Assembly: GCF_000334895.1 (NCBI RefSeq)
Contig: NZ_BAFM01000002.1
Span: 124,001 to 188,000 of the forward strand
DNA: 64,000 nt
Source: Halococcus agarilyticus
GTDB lineage: Archaea > Halobacteriota > Halobacteria > Halobacteriales > Halococcaceae
Direction: 5' to 3'
The notes beneath the pieces were generated by a model, which saw only the letters and a program-made list of their open reading frames with translations, did not search any database and was not told where the DNA came from. Shown piece by piece: positions 43,320-52,098 of the stretch (the first letter of the stretch is position 1; the number at the start of each line of letters is the position of its first letter). Made by a program: the position numbers and the translations under genes.

Positions 43320-44811
43320 CGTGATCGCGTTGCTCGCGGAGGTCACGGGCGGTCTCGAACACGTCGTCCATCCACGCGTAGAGGTCGTGGGCGGCGACCT
43401 GTTCGCGCAGCGCGGCCATCCGATCGCGGCGCTCGTCAGGGTCCATCGCGAGCGCCTGTTGGATGGTGTCGGCGAACGACTCGGTGTCGTAGGGGTTGAT
43501 CGTGAGCGCGTACTCGCCGAGCTCCTCGTGCGCACCGGCCTGATCCGAGAGCACCAACACGCCGTCGTCGTCGACCTGCGCCGCGACGTACTCCTTCGCG
43601 ACGAGGTTCATCCCGTCGCGGACCGCGCTCACCAACATGACGTCGGAGTAGCGGTACAGCCCGCAGAGCTCGGACTGGGGGATGAACTCGTCGATGTAGA
43701 CCACGGGCTGCCAGTCGTCGGTGCCGAAGCGGTCGTTGATCCGCTCGATCGTCTCCCGGACGTTCTGCTGGAGGTCCTGGTAGTCCGGGATCAGCGAGCG
43801 GCTCTCGCTCGCCTTCTGGATGTAGGTCACCGAGCCCTGGTAGTCGGGTTCGGTCTCCCAGAGCCGTTCGAGCGCTTCGAGGCGCTCGACGATCCCCTTG
43901 GTGTAATCCAACCTGTCGACGCCGACGACCATCGTCGTGTCGGCACCGATGTCGTACGTCGAGCGGATGTCGGCCTCGAACGACGCGTCGGCGGCCGCGC
44001 TCTCCTCGTGGATCGATTCGGCGTCGATTCCGAGCGGGAACGCTCGAACAGTCGTAGTGTGACCCTCGTAGTTGATCCGCCCACCGTCCTCGTCGATGAA
44101 GGCGTCCTCCAAGGCCCGATCCACGCAGTCGAGGAAGTTCTCGCAGTAGCGCTCGACGTGAAACCCCAGCAGATCGTTGCCGAGGAGTCCCTCAAGCAGT
44201 TGCTTGCCCTGCGGGCACGCCCGGAAGGTGTCCCAGCCGGGCCACGTGATGTGCCAGAAGTGCATGATGAAGGGGTCGTCGAGCGCGTCGCGCACGGCGC
44301 GTGGCGCGAGCGTGAAGTGGTAATCCTGAAACCACACGAGGGGGTCGTCGCTCGCCGATTCCGCGACGGCCTCGGCGAAGCGGTCGTTGACCTGCTGGTA
44401 GCGCTGCCAGTAGCGCTCGACGTACTCGGTCTTCATCGTGCCGCCGTGACACAGCGGCCAGAGCACGCGATTGCTGTACCCGTAGTAGTACCCCTCGACC
44501 TCCTCCTCGGAGAGCCAGAGGCGTTTGAGGGTGTAGGCTTCGGACTCGGGCGGCATCCGGACCTCGCCGTTTTCGTCGGTGACGTCGGCGTCGGCCTCGC
44601 CGTCGCCCCACGCGACCCACGTCCCGTCGGTCTCCTGCATCACCGGATCGAGCCCGGCCGTGAGCCCGCCGGCGGGCCGGTTGACGCTGATGGTCCGCTC
44701 GCCCGCGTCGTCGTGCTCGTAGCTGTGTGTGTACGGTTGGCGGTTCGAGACGAGGATCAGGTCGTCGGTGACGGGCGGGGTCCCGTCCGTCCCGCCAGCG
44801 TCAGCCGCCAT
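43309..44811 (-). CDS. otsA: Trehalose-6-phosphate synthase OtsA (GT20)
   Basis: A 500-residue retaining glycosyltransferase that makes trehalose-6-phosphate from NDP-glucose and glucose-6-phosphate. Typical segments are LILVSNRQPYTH, SVNRPAGGLTAGLDPVM, WFQDYHFTLAPR, MVVGVDRLDYTKGI and VRDGMNLVAKEYVAAQ. A CTATAAGC box on the minus strand near 44863-44871 predicts a short leader. The otsA-otsB order and overlap give coupled expression of the whole pathway. Confidence 0.95.
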   Translation of the reverse strand: MAADAGGTDGTPPVTDDLILVSNRQPYTHSYEHDDAGERTISVNRPAGGLTAGLDPVMQETDGTWVAWGDGEADADVTDENGEVRMPPESEAYTLKRLWLSEEEVEGYYYGYSNRVLWPLCHGGTMKTEYVERYWQRYQQVNDRFAEAVAESASDDPLVWFQDYHFTLAPRAVRDALDDPFIMHFWHITWPGWDTFRACPQGKQLLEGLLGNDLLGFHVERYCENFLDCVDRALEDAFIDEDGGRINYEGHTTTVRAFPLGIDAESIHEESAAADASFEADIRSTYDIGADTTMVVGVDRLDYTKGIVERLEALERLWETEPDYQGSVTYIQKASESRSLIPDYQDLQQNVRETIERINDRFGTDDWQPVVYIDEFIPQSELCGLYRYSDVMLVSAVRDGMNLVAKEYVAAQVDDDGVLVLSDQAGAHEELGEYALTINPYDTESFADTIQQALAMDPDERRDRMAALREQVAAHDLYAWMDDVFETARDLREQRDHDGG

Positions 44812-44976
44812 GCGATGTGACCACTCCCGTTCGCATTCGTGCCCCTCCCTTCGGTCGCATTGCTTATAGGTTCACGGGCCACGCGGTTGGGTCCGGGGGT
44901 TGCATGTGCCGGGCCACTACCCGCGGGGCCGTCGCGTCACGCCGCCATCGGGGAGCGATCATGAACCGAACGAGCG

Positions 44977-45594
44977 TCAGTCGCTGGCGGGGCGGTCGGC
45001 GCGCGAGGGCGGTGGCACTTCGTCGGGGCGGTCAAGGTTCGGGGTCGGGAGCACACACCGGTCGGCCTCGCTGTTGACGTGACCGTACTGATCGGGGGCG
45101 TTGGCGAGCGGGTGAGCGGGGTTCCGTGCGCTCGGAACCCGCGCCACGCGACACTCGCCGAACTCCCGGAGGCGCGCACGGATCCCGCGCCAGTGGTGGC
45201 GCGAATCGGCGGGGACCGACACCGGGTGGGTGCGCCAGTCCGAGCGGGCGGCGAGAACAGTCCGGTTGGCGTTCGCCGCGAGCGCGTCGTGATCCACGAG
45301 GACGCCGACGCGGGTCTCCGGGGGTGTGCGCGCGGCGAGCACGTCGAGGCCGAGGTGGAGCGCGCGGTACTCGGCGACGTTGTTGTCCGGCGGGTCGTCG
45401 GGCAGGGAGAGCCGCGCGACGCGCTCGCCGTCGCGGGTCTCGATCACGACGCCGAGACCCCCGCCCCGCGCCCGAAAGGAGCCGTCGGTAGCGACGTAGA
45501 ACTCCCGGTGGTGGGTCCGCGGGGGGTGGGCGATGTGGGGGGTGGGCGAGTCATCGAACAGATCCCGGAGGGTCGGCCGGCCGTAGGCGGCCAT
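44977..45594 (-). CDS. Ribonuclease HI-like protein
   Basis: A 205-residue protein. The RNase H fold spans about 33-140: Asp37 in YVATDGSFRARGGGLGVVIE, Glu75 in NNVAEYRALHLGL and Asp101 in VLVDHDAL form the catalytic carboxylates. An N-terminal extension (1-30) and a C-terminal part (ARVPSARNPAHPLANAPDQYGH) match the haloarchaeal type 1 RNase H, known from Halobacterium to cut RNA:DNA hybrids. CGTTAAG about 27 nt before the ATG at 45594 suggests a leaderless start. Confidence 0.85.
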   Translation of the reverse strand: MAAYGRPTLRDLFDDSPTPHIAHPPRTHHREFYVATDGSFRARGGGLGVVIETRDGERVARLSLPDDPPDNNVAEYRALHLGLDVLAARTPPETRVGVLVDHDALAANANRTVLAARSDWRTHPVSVPADSRHHWRGIRARLREFGECRVARVPSARNPAHPLANAPDQYGHVNSEADRCVLPTPNLDRPDEVPPPSRADRPASD

Positions 45595-45881
45595 GCCAAC
45601 GCTATCACACACGCGGACTTAACGGTACGGGCTGCTGGGGCCGGTCGACACCCGGGTACGTGGGGGACCGACGCGTCGAAGGTGGTTGTAGTGTGTTTCG
45701 GTTCGCCCGGTCGTCGGGTTTCACAGGGTGGATCGTCAACGGTGTTCGACGCGGACGACGGATCGAACTCTCGGGCGGCAGTCGTCTCATGTTTGTCGAT
45801 ACAGCTCCGATCAGAGGGGACGAATCGAGGAGAAGAGGACCGTCAGCGATCACCCGGACCCGTTCTGTCGACGTGTAGTGG

Positions 45882-47408
45882 TCAGTCGTCAGCCGGGATG
45901 AACCGCCGAATAACCGGAATCGCGACGTCGAGACGGTTCTCGACGAGCTCGACCGGGATTTCGTCTTCGGGTTGCAGGCAGCCCGTGAGAGCGACGACGC
46001 CCAGCGTTGCGAGCCCTGCGAGGACGCCCGAAAGGGGAAACAGGACGAGCGACAGCGTCACCGTCCGTGAAACGAGGAGTACGGGAGGAATCAGGACGAG
46101 CGGCAGGAGCACGAACGTTCGGGTCGACCACCGGGAGAACGGGGTGATCCCGAACGAGTTCCACAGGATGGCGAACGCCAGACCGTTGAGCGTCGCGAAC
46201 GAGAGCGCCGTCGCCATCGCAGCCCCGAGAAAGCCGTATCGAGGGATCAGAACGGCGTTCAGCAGGACGTTGAGAACGGCAGCGATCACGTTGATCCAGA
46301 GGATGACCCTGGTGTGGCCGAACGCTGCGAGCGTGTCCTGCGCACGGCCGTAGGCAGCACTGACGAAGAATCCCGTCGCGATGATCCACAGCGCCGTCCC
46401 GCCCTCGGCGTAGGTTTCGCCGAAGAACAGGGCGACGACGTCGGCCGAAAACCCGACGAAGACGAGGAAGATCGGGAACCCCGCGATGTAGACCCACTTC
46501 GTGGTGACCTTGTAGATCGAGTTGATCTCCTCGTGATTGCCTTCGGCGTCGAGCCGCGACGTGAGCGGCATGTAGAGGAACCCGAACGAACTCATCAGCG
46601 CGGGCAACCCGGCCGCGAGCTGGTAGGCAGCGTCGTAAACCCCGACCTCGGCTGTCGTCCTGAAGTACCCGAGCATGAGCGTGTCTACCTCCCCGAGCAG
46701 CTTCGACGTCATCGCCGAGAGCACCAACGGGATCGAGAACAGCAGCAACTGCTTGGGCCTGATGGTGATTTCGCCACGGAGCGAAAGCAACCGATTCAGG
46801 AGGAGGTGCGCGAGGACGAACGTCGCAACGCCGGCGAACAGATAGGCGTATCCCGCCGACGACACACCGACCCCGGCGAGCAACAGCGCAACGATCAGCC
46901 CGAGACGCACGCCGTTGTAGAACAGGTCGCGCGCGTAGGTGCGGTAGATCGTGTTTTCGAGTCCCCGGATCGCTCCGATGGCGATGCGAAAGCCGACGCC
47001 GAACGGGATCGCGAGAACGAACAGCGTCAGCAGTTCTCGAGAGCCAGGTTGCTCGAAGAGGAGACCCACGATCCATGATCCGCCCACGAGAAGGAGCGCA
47101 GCGAGGACTACGGACACGACGAGAGAGATGATCAGGCCGGTGACCCAGACGCCTCGCACCTCCCGGCTCGTCTTCAGCCGCGACATGTACCGGGCGATCC
47201 CCGTGTCCAGGCCGACGAGCGCGACCGTCGTGCTGAGGCTCATCACCGAGATCCCCAGCGCAACCTCCCCGTACGCACTCTGGGACAGCACGCGTGCGAT
47301 GACGACCCGCTCGACGAGCTTCGACGAAGAACCCAGCGTCCCACCCACCAACATCAGACTCGCACTCGAAACGAGCGACGAGAGGTCCGATTCGTTCGCT
47401 CCGGACAA
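45882..47408 (-). CDS. Polysaccharide/lipid-oligosaccharide flippase (MVF/Wzx-like)
   Basis: A 508-residue protein with fourteen helices and the Polysacc_synt pattern: SSASLMLVGGTLGSSSKLVERVVIARVLSQSAYGEVAL at the start, GLLFEQPGS, ETYAEGGTALWII, and YGFLGAAMATALSFATLNG near the end. Such proteins flip lipid-linked glycans to the outer face. The only plausible start is TTG at 47408, because an in-frame TAA lies just upstream and the next ATG (47354) would cut into the conserved N-terminus. A TCATAAGT box precedes it. Base composition looks lower in G+C than neighbouring core genes. Confidence 0.85.
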   Translation of the reverse strand: MSGANESDLSSLVSSASLMLVGGTLGSSSKLVERVVIARVLSQSAYGEVALGISVMSLSTTVALVGLDTGIARYMSRLKTSREVRGVWVTGLIISLVVSVVLAALLLVGGSWIVGLLFEQPGSRELLTLFVLAIPFGVGFRIAIGAIRGLENTIYRTYARDLFYNGVRLGLIVALLLAGVGVSSAGYAYLFAGVATFVLAHLLLNRLLSLRGEITIRPKQLLLFSIPLVLSAMTSKLLGEVDTLMLGYFRTTAEVGVYDAAYQLAAGLPALMSSFGFLYMPLTSRLDAEGNHEEINSIYKVTTKWVYIAGFPIFLVFVGFSADVVALFFGETYAEGGTALWIIATGFFVSAAYGRAQDTLAAFGHTRVILWINVIAAVLNVLLNAVLIPRYGFLGAAMATALSFATLNGLAFAILWNSFGITPFSRWSTRTFVLLPLVLIPPVLLVSRTVTLSLVLFPLSGVLAGLATLGVVALTGCLQPEDEIPVELVENRLDVAIPVIRRFIPADD

Positions 47409-47609
47409 GACTATCGACTCACCTTCCGTCGACCACCGAGGACGGTCGACTTATGAAACGCGGTTCGAGCGTGACGCCTCCTTTTTCCAGTACGAAATCG
47501 TTCTGTCGTTGTTCTCGTATTGATTGGATTTTCTGCTGATTTCCCGATTTAGAGTGGGATACTCCGTTGTGCTGCTCAGTAGCGATCTGTTAGCGTATGT
47601 ACCACACAG

Positions 47610-47616
47610 TTTATTG
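47610..47616 (+). promoter_or_regulatory. TATA box before the amidotransferase leader ORF
   Basis: TTTATTG is centred about 27 nt upstream of the ATG at 47640. That makes the 31-codon ORF, and not the amidotransferase itself (47732), the predicted leaderless start. Confidence 0.55.
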
Positions 47617-47639
47617 ACGTCTGGCGTGTCGCCTCGGTA

Positions 47640-47735
47640 ATGGTTGGTCCATCCCTCCACGGACTGATTGGGGCGTCGTGTCCGCGAACGCCGGGGCCAC
47701 GGGACGCTACCGAGTCACACCACGACCTCCGATGA
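47640..47735 (+). CDS. 31-residue ORF coupled to the asparagine-synthetase-like gene
   Basis: ATG at 47640 begins MVGPSLHGLIGASC and ends ...ATESHHDLR. Its TGA overlaps the ATG of the amidotransferase gene (ATGA), and a TATA box sits 27 nt upstream, so it is placed to be translated first. The peptide has one Cys, an RTPGPRD segment with Thr two residues before a Gly, and a Glu seven residues into the following stretch. That pattern superficially resembles lasso-peptide precursors, but no lasso protease or recognition protein is encoded nearby. It could be only a leader. Confidence 0.35.
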   Translation: MVGPSLHGLIGASCPRTPGPRDATESHHDLR

Positions 47736-49537
47736 CCGGTTTCGTCGGCGGGACTGTTGTCGGCTCCACCCTCGATTCGTTGGTCGACGAACTCCACCAC
47801 GAGCCGTGGTACGAGCGCGAGCGCTTCGAGGAGGGAACCACGGGTCTCGGATTTCTCCATCACGGCGCGAAAGATCCGGCGGGCCATACAACGTGGCAAG
47901 GCGACGGCCGTGCCGGCATCGTCCACGGCGCGATCTCGAACGTCGACCGACTGGGAGTGTGCCCGGACGAGGTGTTCGAACGCGTTCTCGATGACACGTC
48001 GTTTCTCGCGGAACTCGACGGTCCGTTCGTCATCGCGTGTCTCGATGCACACGCCGGGAGACTCGTCGTCGCGACCGACAAGCTCGGAACGCGACCGTGC
48101 TACTACGCACACGACGATGGGGTGGTTCTCGGCTCCTCTCTCGCTGCCCTGCTCCCGGCGATCGATGCGCCAGCCGTCGACGAACATGCAGTAAGTGACA
48201 TGCTGCTCCTCGGGAACGTCTGGGGAGAACGGACGCTCGTCGAGGGTGTCAGTGCGCTCGGACCGGCGACGGTCTTGGAATACGATGATGCGGGCGTGGA
48301 CCTCGCTCGGTACTGGAAACCGGACTACGACTCCGCACCACGCCGCGGGTACGTCGCCGAACTCGTCCGGCAGTATCGCCAGGCGATGGCCGACGTTTCG
48401 ACGACAGTCGACGGGGAGCTCGGGCTGTGGCTCTCCGGCGGACTCGACAGCCGATCGATGGCCGCCGAGCTGCGCCAGCACGCCGGTCGAACGTTCGATT
48501 CGCTGACGACCTACACGTACGATGCGAACCCCAAAGGAGGGGGGAACCCGGAGATCGCAGCCCGGGTGGCATCGGTGCTCGATGTGGACAACACCGAAGT
48601 CGAGCTCGATCCGGACACGTTCCTCGACATCATCGAGGAGAGTGTCGACCTCGTCGACGGAATGTTGCGATGGTCGTCGCTGCTGAACCTCTCGACGGTG
48701 TTTTCGCTCCCGAACGACGGGACGAACGTCCTCATGGAAGCCTCCGGTCAGGGCGAACTGATCGGCCAGCACCCGCGGCAGTACCATTTCACACACACGG
48801 ATTCCGTCGTGGAGGGACTCATGATGAGCGAAGCGATGGTGGATGCATCGGCGGTCGACGCGCTGCTGACGGCGAACGTCGATCCGAAGCGCTCGCTCCG
48901 GGAATCGGGGCGGCGAAGCGCGGAACGAACCACCGAGAAGCGCCTCCTCGACGTGAACTACACCAACTACTACTCGCGAATGGCGTTCGCGAGCAACGAG
49001 ATCATGCGCAGCCAGGTGGGAACACGGGTCCCGTTCGCACACGGGGATTTCCTCGAGCACACGGCTCGGTTGCCGATCGAGTACCGAATGGGGACGTTCC
49101 CGCTCACGAAGGGCGCGATCCCGTACGGGATGACCCGACCGAAGCACGCGCTCGCCAGATCTCACGTCGGGGAGCTGAGTCGGATCCCGTACGAACGGAC
49201 GGGCTTGGGACCGGTGTGGCCGTACCCGGCACAGCTGGCTGGCTTCGTCTGCAAAACCGGCGTCTCCCGCCTCCGCTCGAACATCGCCTACGGTGGCGGG
49301 AAGACTCCGGACGAGTGGTACCGACAGCACCCCGCGTTTCGGGCGTACATCGACGAACTGCTCGACGACGCCTGTCAGCGATCGCTGTTTCGCGCGGAGG
49401 CGATCAGACGTCTTCAGCGCCAGCATCACCAGCGGGAGGCCAACCACGTGACAACGCTCGTTGCTGCGATCACGACGGTCGAACTCTGGTTGCAGCGCAA
49501 CCTCGATCCACAGCGGAAACCGCAGCAGCCGGCTTGA
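47732..49537 (+). CDS. Asparagine-synthetase-like protein with Thr at the nucleophile position
   Basis: A 601-residue protein. The N-terminal Ntn-amidotransferase-like domain (1-215) begins MTGFVGG where active AsnB begins MCGIVG, so Cys2 is Thr2. DGPFVIACLDAHAGRLVVATDKLGTRPCYY follows. The synthetase domain carries the ATP pyrophosphatase loop LSGGLDSR at residues 235-241. Glutamine-dependent activity is therefore doubtful, unless Thr2 works as in proteasomes; AMP-forming amide ligation may remain. A GTG at 47678 is an alternative start. Homologues occur in surface-polysaccharide and peptide-cyclising loci. It lies between a flippase and an ATP-grasp ligase. Confidence 0.8.
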   Translation: MTGFVGGTVVGSTLDSLVDELHHEPWYERERFEEGTTGLGFLHHGAKDPAGHTTWQGDGRAGIVHGAISNVDRLGVCPDEVFERVLDDTSFLAELDGPFVIACLDAHAGRLVVATDKLGTRPCYYAHDDGVVLGSSLAALLPAIDAPAVDEHAVSDMLLLGNVWGERTLVEGVSALGPATVLEYDDAGVDLARYWKPDYDSAPRRGYVAELVRQYRQAMADVSTTVDGELGLWLSGGLDSRSMAAELRQHAGRTFDSLTTYTYDANPKGGGNPEIAARVASVLDVDNTEVELDPDTFLDIIEESVDLVDGMLRWSSLLNLSTVFSLPNDGTNVLMEASGQGELIGQHPRQYHFTHTDSVVEGLMMSEAMVDASAVDALLTANVDPKRSLRESGRRSAERTTEKRLLDVNYTNYYSRMAFASNEIMRSQVGTRVPFAHGDFLEHTARLPIEYRMGTFPLTKGAIPYGMTRPKHALARSHVGELSRIPYERTGLGPVWPYPAQLAGFVCKTGVSRLRSNIAYGGGKTPDEWYRQHPAFRAYIDELLDDACQRSLFRAEAIRRLQRQHHQREANHVTTLVAAITTVELWLQRNLDPQRKPQQPA

Positions 49538-49643
49538 TCGAACCCGTGACGGGAATACGATTCAGTACTGTGCCAGAAGCGATGGACGGTTCGAAAACGA
49601 TGTGTCGAAGGAAGCCACACCGCAGCGGGGGTGTCACTCGACG

Positions 49644-50792
49644 ATGAACGGACGCGCGCTCGTGTTCGATGCCGAGCGGCGACAGGCGCTGGTGGCGATC
49701 CGCTCGCTCGGTCGTCGAGGGATCGACGTGACCGCTGCATCGGGATTGCGGCTGAACGCCGGTGGCGCGTCGAAGTACGTCGATCGGCGGGTTCGATATC
49801 CGCGTCCCCAGGATGATCCGGCAGCGTTCGTCGATCGGATCGAGCGAGAGGTCCGTACTCACGACTACGACGTACTGCTCCCGATCGCCGATCCCACCGT
49901 CGCCCCCGTCGTGGAAGCCAGACATCGACTCGAACCGTACGCGGCGATCCCGTTTCCCGAGGCGGACACACTGCGCATCGGGACGGACAAGAAACGGACG
50001 ATCGAAGCCGCACGCGAGGCGGGAGTGCCCCATCCGAAAACACTCGCGCCAGCGGAGCTCGACGTCGAGGAAGTGGCGGACGAGATCGGGTACCCCGTGG
50101 TCGTCAAGCCGCGGCAGGGAGCCGGTCGGCTCGGTGTTTCCGTCTGTCACACACCAGGCGAACTCGAGGCCGCCTACGCGAACACGCCCGATCACCACCA
50201 CCCGCTGCTTCTCCAGGAGTTCGTTCCGAACGGGGGCGAGCGTGGTGTCTACACGCTCTACAACTGGTCGTCCGAACTCAAAGCGGTGACCGTACAGCAG
50301 CGGATTCGGACGGACCCACCCGGGGGTGGGACGAGCACGTTGCGTGAAACCGTCGACGATCCGGGCCTGATCTCGGTGACCGACGACCTCCTCTCCGGGC
50401 TCGGTTGGCAAGGGGTGGCGATGGCCGAGTTCCGTATCGACTCGCGCGATGGCGAACCGAAGCTCATCGAAATCAACCCTCGTCTCTGGGGAAGCCTCGC
50501 GCTCTCCGTCGGGGCGGGTGTGGACTTCCCCGCGCTGCTGTACGAGCTGGCGACCACGGGAGACTGCGAAACGGTACTCGACTATCGATCTGGCGTCCAG
50601 GCACGTCGGCTGCTGGGCGACATCGCTCACGTGATCGCCCGGAAGGACAGGAAGGCCGCTCTCAGGGAGTTCCTTCGTCCGGCCGATGGTCCACGTCACC
50701 ACGACGTTCTCTCTGCTGATGATCCGGGTGCAACTGCAGCGTACTTCGCCGCCGAAATCGGCAAGTTCGCCCAGCGCCGACTGTTTTCGTAG
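49644..50792 (+). CDS. ATP-grasp ligase (carbamoyl-phosphate synthase-like)
   Basis: A 382-residue protein. The N-terminal strand is ALVFDAERRQALVAIRSLGRRGIDVTAASG. The ATP-grasp core has TDKKRTIEAAREAGVPHPKT, PVVVKPRQGAGRLGVSV, LLQEFVPNGGERGVYTLYN, and the metal motif LIEINPRLWGS near residues 274-283. Such enzymes join a carboxylate to an amine or thiol through an acyl phosphate. Many of this subgroup lie in surface-glycan loci. It starts 106 nt after the AsnB-like gene on the same strand. The substrate is unknown. Confidence 0.85.
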   Translation: MNGRALVFDAERRQALVAIRSLGRRGIDVTAASGLRLNAGGASKYVDRRVRYPRPQDDPAAFVDRIEREVRTHDYDVLLPIADPTVAPVVEARHRLEPYAAIPFPEADTLRIGTDKKRTIEAAREAGVPHPKTLAPAELDVEEVADEIGYPVVVKPRQGAGRLGVSVCHTPGELEAAYANTPDHHHPLLLQEFVPNGGERGVYTLYNWSSELKAVTVQQRIRTDPPGGGTSTLRETVDDPGLISVTDDLLSGLGWQGVAMAEFRIDSRDGEPKLIEINPRLWGSLALSVGAGVDFPALLYELATTGDCETVLDYRSGVQARRLLGDIAHVIARKDRKAALREFLRPADGPRHHDVLSADDPGATAAYFAAEIGKFAQRRLFS

Positions 50793-51212
50793 GTTCACTG
50801 GATGTGACTGGAGAGATCGCGTTCGTTCCCCTCCATCGGTCATGTCGTGAAATCGAACAGGGCTTCTCCTTCGTTGAGCGGTCGAGCTGTCCTTCGCTGG
50901 CCGATGAGCGGGATGGTCTCACGCAGCAGGCTCCGAACACATCGTCCCGGAGAGCGCGGGGTCGGTGTGTCGTCGGCGATCGCCGCCCGTTTCGGCTCGC
51001 CTGGTCGCCGGATCTTGCCCATCGGTTCGTCGAAGCCTCAGGGCGGGATTCTCTCGCTGTCGAAAGATAGCCTTCCGAGCGTCGCAGACGGACGCTGATC
51101 CCCCGAAGATTCGTCTCAGGACGCTTTTGCAGCGCCCTGATGGCTGTTTTGAACAGCGCCCGAAACTACCGAACGCCACCATTCATATGCAAGCAAGTCA
51201 TGGATACATCTC
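50793..51212. other. 420-nt stretch without a recognisable gene
   Basis: Short frames on both strands (for example 50804-51070 and 50840-51022) show no family and have the mixed Arg/Ser/Cys composition of non-coding DNA. The right end holds the promoter of the Bat-type regulator. The region may be the worn border of the flippase/ligase island. No inverted repeats or direct target duplications were found by eye. Confidence 0.4.
51183..51189 (+). promoter_or_regulatory. TATA-like box of the Bat-type regulator
   Basis: TCATATG is centred 27 nt upstream of the GTG at 51213. This supports the GTG and a leaderless mRNA. Confidence 0.5.
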
Positions 51213-51872
51213 GTGTCGGTAATCGCGGAGTTCAGTATCCCGGCGGAGGAGTTCGCGCTCTACGAGACGCTCGAACGCCGGCCGGAGCTGACGTTCAACA
51301 TCGATCGCGTGGTCGCCCACAACACGACCCAGGTGGTGCCGTTCGTGCGGATGACGCAGGGGAAGCTCGAGGGGTTGACCGAGATACTCGAAGCCGATTC
51401 CAGCGTCGAGGAGGTCGAACTGTTCGGCGAGACGGACGACGAGTGCTTCTACCGACTGGTGTGGAACGACACCGCCCAGGTCATCGGGTACATGGTCAAC
51501 GGCCACGGCGCGACCGTCCAGGAGGCCACCGCGACCGACGGCGAGTGGCACCTCCGCGTGCTCTTTCCCGAGCGGAACGGTCTCTCGGCCACGAACGAGT
51601 ACGCCGAAGAAAGCGAGTTCACGCTCGACGTGAAGCGTATCTATGGAGTTGACGGGTTCGAGAAGGCACAGTACGATCTCACGGAGGCACAACACGACGC
51701 GCTCACCGCGGCTGTCGAGCAGGGCTACTACGAGATCCCGCGTGAAGTGAACGCCAAGGAACTCGCCGCCGAGTTCGGCGTCTCCCACCAGGCGCTCTCC
51801 GAGCGATTCCGTCGGGCGACGAAGAGCCTCGTCACGAGTACGCTGCTCGTCGATGAGGACGAAGGAAACTGA
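51213..51872 (+). CDS. Bat-type (HTH_10) transcriptional regulator
   Basis: A 219-residue protein. Residues 1-150 form the beta-rich bacterioopsin-activator-like domain (IAEFSIPAEEFALYETLERRP; WHLRVLFPERNGLS). The C-terminal HTH_10 domain is at about 155-210: YDLTEAQHDALTAAVEQGYYEIPREVNAKELAAEFGVSHQALSERFRRA. Haloarchaea have many such regulators, usually without a known ligand. It lies 226 nt upstream of, and in the same direction as, the peptide ABC transporter operon, which it may control. The GTG start is supported by a TATA box. Confidence 0.9.
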   Translation: MSVIAEFSIPAEEFALYETLERRPELTFNIDRVVAHNTTQVVPFVRMTQGKLEGLTEILEADSSVEEVELFGETDDECFYRLVWNDTAQVIGYMVNGHGATVQEATATDGEWHLRVLFPERNGLSATNEYAEESEFTLDVKRIYGVDGFEKAQYDLTEAQHDALTAAVEQGYYEIPREVNAKELAAEFGVSHQALSERFRRATKSLVTSTLLVDEDEGN

Positions 51873-52067
51873 GGCTACGGAGCGCACCTCGCCACGAGAA
51901 ACGCCGTGAGTCCCGATGTTCCCATCTCGGTCGAGAGGAGGCAGTATCAGCCGAACAGTTTCCGAACATATCCGCGCTAGGAGCGCCGGAACTGCCTTTC
52001 GTTCGGCACGCCACTCGACGTTGGAGGGAGAAGGTGGATCAATGGGACTGGTAACTCCTACCGTAGC

Positions 52068-52074
52068 ATATATA
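52068..52074 (+). promoter_or_regulatory. TATA box of the peptide ABC transporter operon
   Basis: ATATATA is centred 28 nt upstream of the ATG at 52099. This favours that codon over the in-frame GTG at 52090 and indicates a leaderless operon transcript. Confidence 0.65.
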
Positions 52075-52098
52075 CCACGATGAACCAATGTGCGGGAC

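Noticed and set aside
45605-45878. ORFs between RNase HI and the flippase
   Set aside because: Both strands give short frames without domain or haloarchaeal acidic composition. Probably spacer.
47453-47539. 28-codon Cys-containing ORF upstream of the AsnB-like gene
   Set aside because: It overlaps the flippase promoter region, has no TATA box at the right distance and no coupling to a following gene. Too short to support without conservation data.
50804-51070. ORFs between the ATP-grasp and Bat-type genes
   Set aside because: No recognisable family in any frame. A faint resemblance to transposon ends could not be supported by inverted repeats or a transposase fragment.
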